NCBI RefSeq assembly: GCF_009734385.1
Contig: NZ_CP046452.1
Location: 1 to 64,000 of the forward strand
Direction of reading: 5' to 3'
DNA from: Corynebacterium kalinowskii
Lineage (GTDB): Bacteria; Actinomycetota; Actinomycetes; Mycobacteriales; Mycobacteriaceae
DNA: 64,000 bases
This document shows, in pieces, positions 11,397 through 20,469 of the stretch (the stretch's first letter is position 1; each line of letters starts with the position of its first letter). The translations under genes and the position numbers were made by a program. The notes under the pieces are model-generated. The model was given only the letters and a program-made list of their open reading frames with translations, was not told the origin of the DNA and ran no database searches.

Positions 11397-12118
11397 TGAT
11401 CCTCGCAACTGTCAACCGCATTTTGCGGGAAATCACCGGCGATAAACGGACCGTGGCCCTCATCGTGGCGGTGCCATCACTGCTGCTCACGCTGCTGTAC
11501 TTCGTGTACGACGGCTCCCGACTGTTCAACTCGGTGGCCGTGATGATGCTCGGGGTGTTCCCGATGCTGCTGATGTTCATCGTTGCGTCGGTGACTATGC
11601 AGCGCGAACGCAAGTCCGGCACCCTCGAGCGCCTCATGACTACTCGGCTGACCACCGTCCAGCTGCTGCTGGCCTACGGCATTGCGTTTAGTCTCTTTGC
11701 ACTGGTGCAGGCGTTAGTGCTGGTGTGCATCGCGTACTTCTTCCTCAATGTCACCACCGCCGTTGCCATCGGTTGGATCTTTCTCGTTGCGCCCCTTGCC
11801 GGCATTCTCGGCGGTGCCTTTGGCCTTCTGGCCAGCGCTTTTGCCGAAAACGAGTTCCAGGCCGTGCAGTTCATGCCCGTCTTCTTTGGCCCGCAGTTCT
11901 TCCTGGGTGGCGTGCTCGTTCCGCGCGCAGACATGAATTCTGTCCTGCACGCCGTCTCGAACTTCTTGCCGCTGTCCTATGTGATCGACACGTTGCGGTC
12001 GTTCCTGGTGGATTCCTCTTTGGGATCCGACACCTGGTGGAACCTGGGCATCGTCTTCGCCTTTGCCTTAGGTGCGTTAGTGCTGGCGGCGGTTTCGATG
12101 CCACGGGCGACCAAATAG
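11396..12118 (+). CDS. ABC-2 type transporter permease
   Basis: The 240-residue protein has about six hydrophobic membrane segments and the ABC-2 layout, with an early cytoplasmic stretch TMQRERKSGTLERLMTT typical of DrrB-like exporters. The start is the ATG at 11396 overlapping the ATPase stop; an open frame from 11267 would overlap that gene by 130 bases and is rejected. It ends the four-gene run and meets the convergent DUF6918-type gene 6 bases later. Confidence 0.9.
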   Translation: MILATVNRILREITGDKRTVALIVAVPSLLLTLLYFVYDGSRLFNSVAVMMLGVFPMLLMFIVASVTMQRERKSGTLERLMTTRLTTVQLLLAYGIAFSLFALVQALVLVCIAYFFLNVTTAVAIGWIFLVAPLAGILGGAFGLLASAFAENEFQAVQFMPVFFGPQFFLGGVLVPRADMNSVLHAVSNFLPLSYVIDTLRSFLVDSSLGSDTWWNLGIVFAFALGALVLAAVSMPRATK

Positions 12119-12124
12119 GTACTG

Positions 12125-12541
12125 CTAAGCCGCGTGCTTTTCGACGATGTCGCCCAGCCCACGAACGTTTTCGGCCAACACCTTGGCAACCTTGCCACGG
12201 AGCGAGTTGTACACCTTGACCAGGGTCTGGTTGGTGACGTTCTTGGACTGGCCGTCAGCAACTTGTAGGAGTTCCTCGGCAACGCGGTCCTTGTTGGCAT
12301 CGAGCTGCTCACCGAAAGAGGTGCCTTCTGGCTTGGAGTCCCAGTAGGGGTTGAGGACACCGATGACGTCGTTAAGCACGTGGCCAAGACCAGCCTCGAC
12401 GATGTTCGGCTTTGCCTTTGTCGCGGCCGCGAGACCGCCCTTGAGGGCCATGCCGGTGATGCCCGACTGGTTATTGACGGTGGTACGGGCGAAATCGGCG
12501 AGGTCGGAGACGAGGGCTGCGCGGTCGGAGATTGTGATCAT
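12125..12541 (-). CDS. Conserved hypothetical protein (DUF6918-like)
   Basis: The 138-residue soluble protein is mostly helical, without signal peptide or membrane segment. It resembles a small actinobacterial family (DUF6918 type) of unknown function, with residues such as LADFARTTVNNQSGITGMAL near the N-terminus. It lies 9 bases downstream of ldh on the same strand, so it is probably co-transcribed with ldh. No catalytic motif is visible. Confidence 0.7.
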   Translation of the reverse strand: MITISDRAALVSDLADFARTTVNNQSGITGMALKGGLAAATKAKPNIVEAGLGHVLNDVIGVLNPYWDSKPEGTSFGEQLDANKDRVAEELLQVADGQSKNVTNQTLVKVYNSLRGKVAKVLAENVRGLGDIVEKHAA

Positions 12542-12550
12542 GCAGCTAGT

Positions 12551-13498
12551 TTAGCTAAAGAACTCTTTCTGCACCTCGCGAAGAGTGGACGCAGAGTGCT
12601 TGAACCGCTCCATCTCATGATCGGAAATTTCCAGCTCCACGACGCGACGGATGCCCTTACGATTCACGATCGCAGGCGTGCCAATGTAGATGTCTTCCTC
12701 GCCGTACTCGCCCTGCAACAGCGCAGAGACCGGCAGCGCCACATCCTGGTTTTGCAAGATCGCGCGGGTGATGCGGGCCAGTCCCATGCCGATGCCATAA
12801 GAGGTGGAACCCTTCGCATCGATGATGGTGTAGGCGGCGTCGCGGGTTTCCTGGAAAATCTTCTCCAGCTTTTCTTCCAGTGATGGGTCCTTCTCCAGCT
12901 GCTTGCGCATGGACACGCCGGCGATGGTCGCGGAGGAGAGAACCGGCAGCTCGGTGTCGCCGTGCTCGCCGATGATGTAGGCGTGGACCGAGGTAGGGGA
13001 GACCTGGTACATCTCACCAAGCATGTAGCGGAAACGGGCCGAATCGAGGATTGTGCCGGAGCCGAAGACGCGCTCGTGTGGCAGCCCGGAGTACTTCCAG
13101 GCAGCGTAAGAAAGGATGTCTACTGGGTTGGAGGCGACAACGATGATGCCGTCGAAACCGTTGGCCATGATCTGATCCACGATCGACTTCATGATCTTCA
13201 TGTTCTTATCCACCAACTGCAGGCGGGTCTCGCCCGGCTTCTGGGCAGCACCGGCGCAAATCACCACGATCGCTGCATCCTCGCAGTCTGCGTAGGAGCC
13301 CTTGGTGACCTTCGTACGCGAATGCGCCCACACGACACCATGGTTGAGGTCCATGACGTTGCCTTCGAGCTTCTTCTCGTCAATATCAATGATCGCGAGG
13401 TGGTCGCACGTACCCTGGTTGACCAGTGCATATGCGTAGGCGACGCCGACGTCGCCCGCGCCGATGAGAACTACCTTGTTGCCTACAGTTTGCTTCAT
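12551..13498 (-). CDS. ldh: L-lactate dehydrogenase
   Basis: The enzyme reduces pyruvate to L-lactate with NADH under oxygen limitation. The 315-residue protein has the NAD-binding motif [15 protein letters not shown], the substrate loop GETRLQL and the catalytic IIGEHGDTE with the proton-relay histidine. I set the start at 13498 ([10 protein letters not shown]), which matches the Corynebacterium enzyme and has AAAGG upstream; the open frame extends 27 codons further. A 450-base gap with stacked inverted repeats lies upstream. Confidence 0.96.
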   Translation of the reverse strand: MKQTVGNKVVLIGAGDVGVAYAYALVNQGTCDHLAIIDIDEKKLEGNVMDLNHGVVWAHSRTKVTKGSYADCEDAAIVVICAGAAQKPGETRLQLVDKNMKIMKSIVDQIMANGFDGIIVVASNPVDILSYAAWKYSGLPHERVFGSGTILDSARFRYMLGEMYQVSPTSVHAYIIGEHGDTELPVLSSATIAGVSMRKQLEKDPSLEEKLEKIFQETRDAAYTIIDAKGSTSYGIGMGLARITRAILQNQDVALPVSALLQGEYGEEDIYIGTPAIVNRKGIRRVVELEISDHEMERFKHSASTLREVQKEFFS

Positions 13499-13714
13499 TG
13501 CCTGTTGTGCCTTTCCGGTTGTGAGGTTCCCTGGGAGGTTTAACCTCATTATGCGCCTGTTTCTGTATCGATGCAGCACTCAAGTGAGGTGAAATCGGAC
13601 ATAGTCAGACAAGATCGGGCAAAAGCGGGCGTTTGGGTTTTGGTGGGAATGAAATTGAGTGACCATTGCAAAATCTCATTCGGGAAGCCCCCAGCCCGGT
13701 CGAGGTGGGGACTG

Positions 13715-13878
13715 TGGGTAAACCTGGTGCCGTGGAGGAGGTTTACCCATCATTCCGCGCCCCAGGCCTACCGATCGGTGGGTAAACCTCCTGGCGCCCT
13801 CAAGGTTTACCCACCGCGTTCCTCTTCAAACCAAGAGCAAACCCCTCGGCCGCCGAGGAAAGGGCAGGGCCGAGGGGT
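13715..13878. repeat. Three stacked inverted repeats upstream of ldh
   Basis: Within the ldh upstream gap (13499-13952), which holds no convincing gene, three perfect dyads follow each other. TGGGTAAACCT (13715-13725) pairs with 13739-13749. A 13-base arm GGTGGGTAAACCT (13777-13789) pairs with 13803-13815. ACCCCTCGGC (13841-13850) pairs with 13869-13878. The first two share the core GGGTAAACCT. No T-run follows, so they look more like operators or structured repeats than terminators. Confidence 0.75.
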
Positions 13879-13952
13879 GCAATACAGGGGGTCGCAACTC
13901 TTCCGCCACAGTGGTTCACTGTAGTCACAACGTTCACAACTGTAACATAAGT

Positions 13953-14204
13953 CTAGGATCTGTCGACAATATACGAGCACAAAGCGTGCCCCAGAATTTC
14001 ATTGGAACCATTCAACGGCTCCAATGCCAAGCACGCCGAGCGAACATACTCACAGTGGTCGGCCACGGAAGCGAATACCGGAATTCCGGCGATATGCGGC
14101 TTTACCAGGGCGGATAATGCCACTAAGGCCCCTAGTGAACGAACTGAGGAACCCGTGTGCGAGCAAATGGCGTCGGCAAGCGAGAGCACATCCTCAGCGT
14201 CCAC
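13953..14204 (-). pseudogene. Degenerate Doc-like toxin
   Basis: From a GTG at 14204 this frame encodes 83 residues. The start aligns with Doc/Fic death-on-curing toxins (DVLSLADAI, then SSVRSLGAL). Where an active Doc has the HxFx(D/N)GNKR phosphotransfer loop, this one reads LEPLNGSNEILG, without the histidine or the NKR end, and it is about 40 residues shorter than usual. It overlaps the end of the antitoxin gene, the normal order for such pairs. I take it as a decayed toxin; a small unrelated protein is the alternative. Confidence 0.5.
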
Positions 14205-14403
14205 GCCGCACCCGGCCATGCAACGCGTTGTAGGAAGCGACTGATCGCCGGGCGAGCTCCTGAAGCTCTGCGGTCTGAACGGTGCGGGCGGCCTTCTCCA
14301 GGATCGCCTGGCGGGCCGCCTCCTGCTTGGACACGCCGAGGGAGGAGGCCAACACAATGAGGGCAGCGTCTTCGGCGGGAGAGAGTCTTAAAGTAAATGC
14401 CAT
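14194..14403 (-). CDS. Ribbon-helix-helix (CopG-type) antitoxin
   Basis: The 69-residue protein starts MAFTLRLSPAEDAALIVL and continues GVSKQEAARQAILEKA, the beta strand and two helices of a ribbon-helix-helix DNA-binding protein. It overlaps the downstream Doc-like frame by 11 bases, as in type II toxin-antitoxin operons where the antitoxin represses its own promoter. It points away from gyrA, whose start lies 84 bases off on the other strand. Such antitoxins bind operators in the shared gap; none is obvious here. Confidence 0.75.
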   Translation of the reverse strand: MAFTLRLSPAEDAALIVLASSLGVSKQEAARQAILEKAARTVQTAELQELARRSVASYNALHGRVRRGR

Positions 14404-14487
14404 GATACCAAAATGATACCACTCACGGCGGGAGAACCTCGCAAAACGTACACTAGAGGGGATCCCGACCAGAAAAGGTAAAAGAAG

Positions 14488-17082
14488 TTGAGCGACGAGA
14501 ATCTCTTTGATCGCGTACATCCGATTGATATCAATGAGGAAATGCAGTCGAGCTACATCGACTACGCCATGTCCGTCATTGTCGGTCGTGCGCTCCCCGA
14601 GGTCCGCGATGGCCTGAAGCCGGTCCACCGCCGCATCCTCTACGCAATGTACGACAACGGTTTCCGCCCGGACCGCTCTTATGTGAAGTCCGCAAAGCCG
14701 GTCGCAGAGACCATGGGTAACTACCACCCGCACGGCGACGTCGCGATTTACGACACCCTCGTCCGCATGGCCCAGCCGTGGAATATGCGCTACCCGCTCG
14801 TCGACGGCCAGGGCAACTTCGGTTCCCGCGGCAACGACGGCCCAGCAGCTATGCGTTACACCGAGTCCCGCATGACGCCACTGGCGATGGAGATGGTGCG
14901 CGACATCCGCGAAAACACCGTCGACTTCATCCCGAACTATGACGGCAAGACCACCGAGCCGACGATCCTGCCATCGCGTGTGCCTAACCTGCTGATGAAC
15001 GGCTCCGGCGGTATCGCCGTGGGTATGGCTACCAACATCCCGCCACACAACCTGAACGAGGTTGCCGAGGCCATCTACTGGATGCTGGAAAACCCAGAGG
15101 CCAACGAGGCTGAGCAGCTCGAAGCCTGCATGCAACGCATCAAGGGCCCTGACTTCCCAACGTCCGGCCTCATCGTGGGCACCGACGGCATCAAGGATGC
15201 CTACACCACCGGTCGTGGCTCCGTCCGCATGCGCGGCGTGACCTCCATCGAGGAGGAAGGTTCCCGCCAGATCATCGTCATCACCGAGCTGCCGTACCAG
15301 GTCAACCCGGATAACCTGATCTCAAACATCGCGGAACAAGTCTCCTCCGGCAAGCTCGCCGGCATTTCCCGCATTGACGACGAATCCTCTGACCGCATCG
15401 GCATGCGCATCGTCATCACCCTCAAGCGCGATGCTGTGCCACGCGTGGTGCTAAATAACCTGTACAAGCACTCTCAGCTGCAGTCCAATTTCGGCTGCAA
15501 CATGCTCTCCATCGTTGACGGAGTGCCACGCACCCTGCGCATCGACCAGATGGTCCGCCTGTACACCGATCACCAGATCGAAGTCATCGTTCGACGCACC
15601 CAGTACCGCTTGGATGAGGCCGAAAAGCGCGCCCACATCCTGCGTGGCCTGGTCAAGGCGCTGGACATGCTCGACGAGGTCATCGCGCTCATCCGTCGTT
15701 CCCCGACGGTGGATGATGCCCGCACCGGCCTGATCGCGCTTCTCGACGTCGACGAGATCCAGGCCAACGCGATCCTGGAAATGCAGCTGCGTCGCCTCGC
15801 AGCCCTGGAACGCCAGAAGATCGTCGATCAGTTGGCCGAAATTGAGCTCGAGATTGCCGACCTGAAGGACATCCTGGCCTCCCCTGAGCGCCAGCGTGCC
15901 ATCGTCCGCGACGAGCTCATGGAAATCGTGGAGAAGTATGGCGACGAGCGTCGCACCGAGATCGTGGCGGCCACCGGCGATGTCACTGAGGAAGACCTCA
16001 TCGCTCGCGAGAACGTCGTTGTCACCATCACTTCCACCGGCTACGCCAAGCGCACCAAGGTCGACGCATACCGCTCCCAGCGTCGTGGTGGCAAGGGCGT
16101 GCGCGGCGCAGAACTGAAGCAGGATGACATCGTCCGGCACTTCTTTGTCAGTTCCACGCACGACTGGATTCTGTTCTTCACCAACTTCGGCCGGGTCTAC
16201 CGCCTCAAGGCCTACGAGCTGCCGGAAGCATCCCGTACCGCCCGTGGCCAGCACGTGGCTAACCTCATGGAATTCCAGCCGGGCGAGAAGATCGCCCAGG
16301 TCATCCAGCTGCAGACCTACGAGGATGCGCCATACCTGGTGCTTGCCACCCAACAGGGTCGAGTGAAGAAGTCTCGCCTGCTCGATTACGAGACCGCTCG
16401 CTCCGGTGGATTGATCGCCATCAACCTGAACGAGGGCGACACCCTCATCGGTGCAGCGCTGTGCTCTTCGGAAGACGAGCTGCTATTGGTGTCCGAGGAA
16501 GGTCAGTCGATTCGCTTCAAGTCCGACGATGAAACGTTGCGCCCGATGGGCCGCGCTACTGCCGGTGTGAAGGGTATGCGTTTCCGCGGCGACGACCAGT
16601 TGCTGGCTATGTGTGTGGTCCGCGACGGCGAGTTCCTCATGGTTGCAACGTCTGGTGGTTACGGAAAGCGCACCCATATGGAGGAGTACTCCGTCCAGGG
16701 CCGTGGTGGCCTGGGTGTGGTGACTTTCAAGTACAACGCCAAGCGCGGCAAGCTAATCGCCGCCCTGGCGGTGGATGAGGATGACGAGATCTTCGCCATC
16801 ACCTCCGGTGGCGGTGTCATCCGCACCGAGGTCAACCAGATCCGTCCAACATCTCGTGCGACAATGGGCGTGCGCCTGGTTGATCTGCCATCCGGTACGG
16901 ATCTGCTGGCGATCGACAAGAACGTCGAAGCAGAAGGCGAGGAAGAAGCCGAGGCTGTGGCAACCGGTAAGGTGCCGGCCCCTGCAGACAAAGCCCCTGC
17001 TCAGACTGAGAAACTCGAAACCGTCGTAGAGTCCGCTGACCAGCCGCTCGATGCGTCGGGCGTGCCACAAGAAGAGGATTAA
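14488..17082 (+). CDS. gyrA: DNA gyrase subunit A with valine at the quinolone hot spot
   Basis: GyrA is the cutting and rejoining subunit of DNA gyrase. The 864-residue protein has the catalytic tyrosine in RYTESRMT near residue 128, and six-blade C-terminal repeats including the GyrA-box QRRGGKG, with an acidic tail (about 815-864). The start is TTG at 14488 with AAAAGAAG upstream. In the quinolone-resistance region the sequence is [17 protein letters not shown]: the residue matching E. coli Ser83 is valine 85 (codon GTC at 14740-14742), while the acidic partner (Asp89) is kept. Ser, Thr or Ala is usual there in susceptible strains. Confidence 0.98.
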   Translation: MSDENLFDRVHPIDINEEMQSSYIDYAMSVIVGRALPEVRDGLKPVHRRILYAMYDNGFRPDRSYVKSAKPVAETMGNYHPHGDVAIYDTLVRMAQPWNMRYPLVDGQGNFGSRGNDGPAAMRYTESRMTPLAMEMVRDIRENTVDFIPNYDGKTTEPTILPSRVPNLLMNGSGGIAVGMATNIPPHNLNEVAEAIYWMLENPEANEAEQLEACMQRIKGPDFPTSGLIVGTDGIKDAYTTGRGSVRMRGVTSIEEEGSRQIIVITELPYQVNPDNLISNIAEQVSSGKLAGISRIDDESSDRIGMRIVITLKRDAVPRVVLNNLYKHSQLQSNFGCNMLSIVDGVPRTLRIDQMVRLYTDHQIEVIVRRTQYRLDEAEKRAHILRGLVKALDMLDEVIALIRRSPTVDDARTGLIALLDVDEIQANAILEMQLRRLAALERQKIVDQLAEIELEIADLKDILASPERQRAIVRDELMEIVEKYGDERRTEIVAATGDVTEEDLIARENVVVTITSTGYAKRTKVDAYRSQRRGGKGVRGAELKQDDIVRHFFVSSTHDWILFFTNFGRVYRLKAYELPEASRTARGQHVANLMEFQPGEKIAQVIQLQTYEDAPYLVLATQQGRVKKSRLLDYETARSGGLIAINLNEGDTLIGAALCSSEDELLLVSEEGQSIRFKSDDETLRPMGRATAGVKGMRFRGDDQLLAMCVVRDGEFLMVATSGGYGKRTHMEEYSVQGRGGLGVVTFKYNAKRGKLIAALAVDEDDEIFAITSGGGVIRTEVNQIRPTSRATMGVRLVDLPSGTDLLAIDKNVEAEGEEEAEAVATGKVPAPADKAPAQTEKLETVVESADQPLDASGVPQEED

Positions 17083-17085
17083 TCC

Positions 17086-17424
17086 ATGGCTGAACGTAAA
17101 GTGACGGTTCGTAACGTCTCGCCGCTGTCCGCCTTCCGCACAGCACTTGTGCTGTCGTTGGCCGGGCTGGTGGCCTGGATGATCTGCGTAGCCCTGCTCT
17201 ACGTCGGCATGGATGCGGCCGGTGTGTGGGATGACCTGAACTCCGTCATCGGCGGCGCGGGTGGCGAGGGCACAGTGACCTTCGGGCTCATCATGTCCGT
17301 GGCTGGTTTGATTGGCGCGATTATCGCCGTGCTGGTGTCTGTGCTTGCACCGATGGTGGCGCTCATCTACAACGCCACGGTGGATCTGTTTGGCGGCCTC
17401 GAAATCACGCTTCTCGACGACTAA
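17086..17424 (+). CDS. DUF3566 transmembrane protein
   Basis: The 112-residue protein has two membrane segments (about 22-45 and 65-92). DUF3566 proteins follow gyrA in most Actinobacteria; their role is not settled. It begins 4 bases after the gyrA stop and is probably in the same transcript. Confidence 0.9.
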   Translation: MAERKVTVRNVSPLSAFRTALVLSLAGLVAWMICVALLYVGMDAAGVWDDLNSVIGGAGGEGTVTFGLIMSVAGLIGAIIAVLVSVLAPMVALIYNATVDLFGGLEITLLDD

Positions 17425-17503
17425 TCCAGGCATACAAAAATAGGGCTTTACCTGCTGATTTGGTTTCTTGTTAAACGGTGGGTAAAGTTCTATTTCGTTC
17501 CCA

Positions 17504-17580
17504 GGGCCTATAGCTCAGTCGGTTAGAGCGCATCGCTGATAACGATGAGGTCGCAAGTTCGATTCTTGCTAGGCCCACCA
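17504..17580 (+). tRNA. tRNA-Ile (GAT)
   Basis: The 77-base sequence folds as a full cloverleaf with acceptor GGGCCTA / TAGGCCC, anticodon GAT in CTGATAA, T-loop TTCGATT, and an encoded CCA end. It follows gyrA and DUF3566 as in other corynebacteria. Confidence 0.97.
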
Positions 17581-17589
17581 GGAACAAAT

Positions 17590-17662
17590 GGGGCATTAGC
17601 TCAATTGGTAGAGCACCTGCTTTGCAAGCAGGAGGTCAGGAGTTCGATTCTCCTATGCTCCA
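17590..17662 (+). tRNA. tRNA-Ala (TGC)
   Basis: The 73-base sequence pairs GGGGCAT with ATGCTCC at the acceptor stem, with anticodon TGC in TTTGCAA and T-loop TTCGATT. CCA is not encoded. It lies 9 bases after tRNA-Ile. Confidence 0.97.
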
Positions 17663-17669
17663 CAGCTAA

Positions 17670-17704
17670 GATCCTCACACCAAAGGTGTGAGGGTCTTTT
17701 TTGT
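17670..17704 (+). terminator. Rho-independent terminator after the tRNA pair
   Basis: Stem GATCCTCACACC / GGTGTGAGGGTC with a three-base loop is followed by TTTTTTG, 8 bases after tRNA-Ala. Confidence 0.9.
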
Positions 17705-17735
17705 TTCTCTAATCCCGCTTAAGTTCTAGGGGTCC

Positions 17736-17767
17736 TGGAAACACCTGATTGTTGTGAGGTGTTTCCA
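17736..17767. repeat. Perfect 11-bp inverted repeat
   Basis: TGGAAACACCT and AGGTGTTTCCA flank a 10-base spacer, just past the tRNA terminator at the left edge of the metal island. It could be an operator or the end of a lost element. The surrounding stretch 17705-17910 contains no gene I can support. Confidence 0.6.
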
Positions 17768-17910
17768 CGGGGTCGGTATGGGATCCTGATCCGGTTGTTG
17801 TTGACGAATATAGGTGCCTACGCGGTGGTCGGGAAGACACCACTGCCTATCAAAACTGCGATACCCATACCTGGCAGGGGTCGCCATGGAATCAGTGGCT
17901 TCTGTGGTGC

Positions 17911-18353
17911 TTAAAACTGGGAGAAGGTTACCTGTAACCGCGTCGTTCTTTTTGACTGCGTAGTGCAGTCTCTATCAGGAGAAAACATTTCCTCGTTAGC
18001 AATGCCACTCTCAAATAGCTTCTGCCAACGGCTACCCAGCGTTGATGATTCAGGCGCAATAGGCCATTTACGCTTGAACTGCGCACCAGAAACCGTCCAG
18101 GGGAACACTATTTCCAGTGGAACTCCATCCGAGAGAGCTGCGGCACTGCTTGGAACGAATTTGTCTGCCCACTCGCCGTTTGGCAGTTTTTCCATTTGCT
18201 GTCCTCTTCGGGCGCATCCACTAAGTTAAGGGAGTTCAGTTTATCCTTTTCGGAGCCGCTGATTCGCTGGTAATAGACTTTTGCCTGCTGCTTCATTCGG
18301 TCTGCATGGCGTTTCGGTTTACCGGTTGAAGTGTTGGGATGCTGGATTCCCAC
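17911..18353 (-). pseudogene. Unrecognised gene remnant, two overlapping frames
   Basis: Two minus frames overlap: 81 codons (18353-18108) and 94 codons (18195-17911). The second begins MEKLPNGEWADKFVPSSAAA. Neither has a clear ribosome site, and the way the first trails off as the second starts suggests one gene broken by a frameshift. I recognise no family. It sits between the tRNAs and the ATPase gene, a typical place for insertion debris. Confidence 0.35.
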
Positions 18354-18432
18354 GGGATCTGGTGCACAGGGGAAAGCCCCACCGGGAAGACCTGGAGGAA
18401 AACCGGAGGGGCTGGCTGTGGCGATTGTGTCG

Positions 18433-20310
18433 TTAGGCGCTTAGCGTCTCCTTCGCGGCGTCAGCAGTACTGACGTCTGCCTTGTCCTTGTCTTCCTTCA
18501 GGGTGGGGCGCAGCAGCAGCATGGCTATCGCGATGACGATCAGGACGCTAGCTTCGTGGACGAGCATGCCAATCGACATGGTCACCCCACCGAGCAGCAC
18601 ACCGACCAAGAGGATCGCCACGGTGGCCAGGGCGATGGCGATATTGACCCGCATGGTGCGTACCGTGCGCTGGGCCAGACCCAGGGCGTACGGCAGGCGG
18701 GGGAGCTTGTCGGCCATCAGGGCGATATCGGCTGTCTCGATGGCGGCAGGTGAGCCAGCAGCCCCCATCGCCACGCCGATGTCGGCCTGAGCGAGTGCCG
18801 GCGTGTCGTTGACACCGTCGCCGATCATGGCCACGGTGCGGCCCTGGGCCTGCAGGTCCTTGACGATAGTGAGCTTGTCCTCGGGCATGAGTTCGGCCCG
18901 GACCTCGTCGACCCCGAGTTCGGCGGCGACGTTGCGGGCCACCCGCTGCGCGTCACCGGTGGCCATGATCACGCGCACACCCTTGTCATGCAGCGATCGG
19001 ATAGCGGCCGGTGCGTCGTCACGGATGGTGTCGGCCACGGCGACGATGCCGATGGCGCGTCCGTCGACACCGACGTACATGGCGGTCTTGCCCTGGTCAT
19101 TGAGTTCAAGGATGCGGGTGGTGTCCGGGGCGTGGTCGAGCAGCTCGACGGAACCGACGGCGACGGTATGGTCGTCGACCTTCGCGATGATGCCCTTGCC
19201 GGTAACCGGTTTGGCTTTCTCGACCATTTCGATGGTCAGTCCCTTGTTCTCCGCGCCGCGGATGATCGCCTCGGCAAGGGGGTGCTCGGAGGCGGTTTCG
19301 GCACGGGCGGCCAGGGTGAGCATCTCATCGTCCGAGTAGGCAGGGTCGAGGACGTCGACGTTGGTCAGCTTGGGGCGGCCGTTGGTCAGGGTGCCGGTCT
19401 TGTCGACGACCACGGTGTCGACCTTCGCGGAGGTCTCCAGGTATTCGCCACCCTTGATGAGCACCCCGTCCTTAGCGGAGCGTCCGATTCCGGCGACAAT
19501 CGAGACCGGGATGGAGATGACCAGCGCCCCGGGGCAGGCGATGACCAGCAGGGTCAAGGCCAGTTCCACATTGAGGGTGATCAGGCCAACGGCGAGGGCG
19601 GCGACCATCACACCGGGGGTGTAGTACTTCGAGAATTTCTCCAGGAACGTCTGGGTCTTGGCTTTATCGTCCTGGGCGTCTTCCACACGGTGGATGATCT
19701 TGGCCAGTGTGGAGTCCGAGCCGATGCCAATCGCCTCGATGCGCAGCACCCCGGAGCGCAGCCAAGTACCGGCGAAGACCTCCGAGTCCTCGGCCTTCTC
19801 AGCGGGTACAGATTCCCCGGTGATGGTGGCCTCGTCGACCCCGCCGTGACCGGAGAGCACGCGTCCATCGACGGGGATCTGCTCGCCGTTTTTCACGAGC
19901 ACGACGTCACCGGGGGCTAGTTCCCAGATCTCAACGGTTTCGGGCTCACCGTCGCGCAGCACGGTGGCGGTCTCGGGGGCAGCGTCCACCAGGTCCGACA
20001 GTGCCTTGCGGGTGCGGTTCATCGTGGCCTTCTCCAGGGCCTTGCCCAGGGCGAAGAGGAAGGTGACGGCGGCGGATTCCCAGTAGTTGTTGATGAACAG
20101 CGCGCCGATGGCGGCGACGATGACCAGCAGGTCAATCGAGATCATCCTAATGCGCAGGGCTTGGACGGCGGAGACGGCGATCTGCCAGCCGGCGACCACC
20201 GCGGCGGCGATCATGAATCCGTCTGACAGCCACCCAGCGGGGGTGAGCCAGGACAGGATAATCAACAGGCCTGAGACGGCGACCACGCCCCAGGTTTTCC
20301 AGGTCTTCAT
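18433..20310 (-). CDS. P1B-type heavy metal ATPase with a CPG core motif
   Basis: This 625-residue P-type pump moves a metal ion across the membrane. Visible are TGES (164-167), the membrane motif ACPGALVIS (CPG at 259-261), the phosphorylation site DKTGTLT (303-309), the HP of the nucleotide domain (SEHPLAE, 343-344) and GDGVND (497-502). There is no N-terminal metal-binding domain; a separate HMA protein is encoded upstream. The core reads CPG rather than CPC, CPH or SPC, and the last helices carry MLVHEASVL, so the metal cannot be named. An FNR box at 20387-20400 precedes it. Confidence 0.88.
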   Translation of the reverse strand: MKTWKTWGVVAVSGLLIILSWLTPAGWLSDGFMIAAAVVAGWQIAVSAVQALRIRMISIDLLVIVAAIGALFINNYWESAAVTFLFALGKALEKATMNRTRKALSDLVDAAPETATVLRDGEPETVEIWELAPGDVVLVKNGEQIPVDGRVLSGHGGVDEATITGESVPAEKAEDSEVFAGTWLRSGVLRIEAIGIGSDSTLAKIIHRVEDAQDDKAKTQTFLEKFSKYYTPGVMVAALAVGLITLNVELALTLLVIACPGALVISIPVSIVAGIGRSAKDGVLIKGGEYLETSAKVDTVVVDKTGTLTNGRPKLTNVDVLDPAYSDDEMLTLAARAETASEHPLAEAIIRGAENKGLTIEMVEKAKPVTGKGIIAKVDDHTVAVGSVELLDHAPDTTRILELNDQGKTAMYVGVDGRAIGIVAVADTIRDDAPAAIRSLHDKGVRVIMATGDAQRVARNVAAELGVDEVRAELMPEDKLTIVKDLQAQGRTVAMIGDGVNDTPALAQADIGVAMGAAGSPAAIETADIALMADKLPRLPYALGLAQRTVRTMRVNIAIALATVAILLVGVLLGGVTMSIGMLVHEASVLIVIAIAMLLLRPTLKEDKDKADVSTADAAKETLSA

Positions 20311-20386
20311 GATGGGTGTCCTTTACTTCTTGAGGGTCTTTTTCTTGTGCCACCCATTAAGTTAGGACGATTCCGGAGAAACCTCC

Positions 20387-20400
20387 TTGACCTGGATCAA
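20387..20400 (-). promoter_or_regulatory. FNR box upstream of the metal ATPase
   Basis: TTGACCTGGATCAA matches the FNR consensus TTGAT-N4-ATCAA with one change. On the minus strand it is followed by TTTCTCCGGA and then TAACTTAAT, the same layout as at the next two boxes, which fits an activator site centred about 40 bases before the transcript start. Confidence 0.75.
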
Positions 20401-20469
20401 TTACCCACACACCTCCGACCTGACGAGGCGTCGATCATGCTCCTTTCCCGGGTACTCGGATAGGGGTGT

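Noticed and set aside
13571..13924. A 117-codon plus-strand frame upstream of ldh
   Set aside because: It is made up of the inverted-repeat block, has no ribosome site and unnatural composition.
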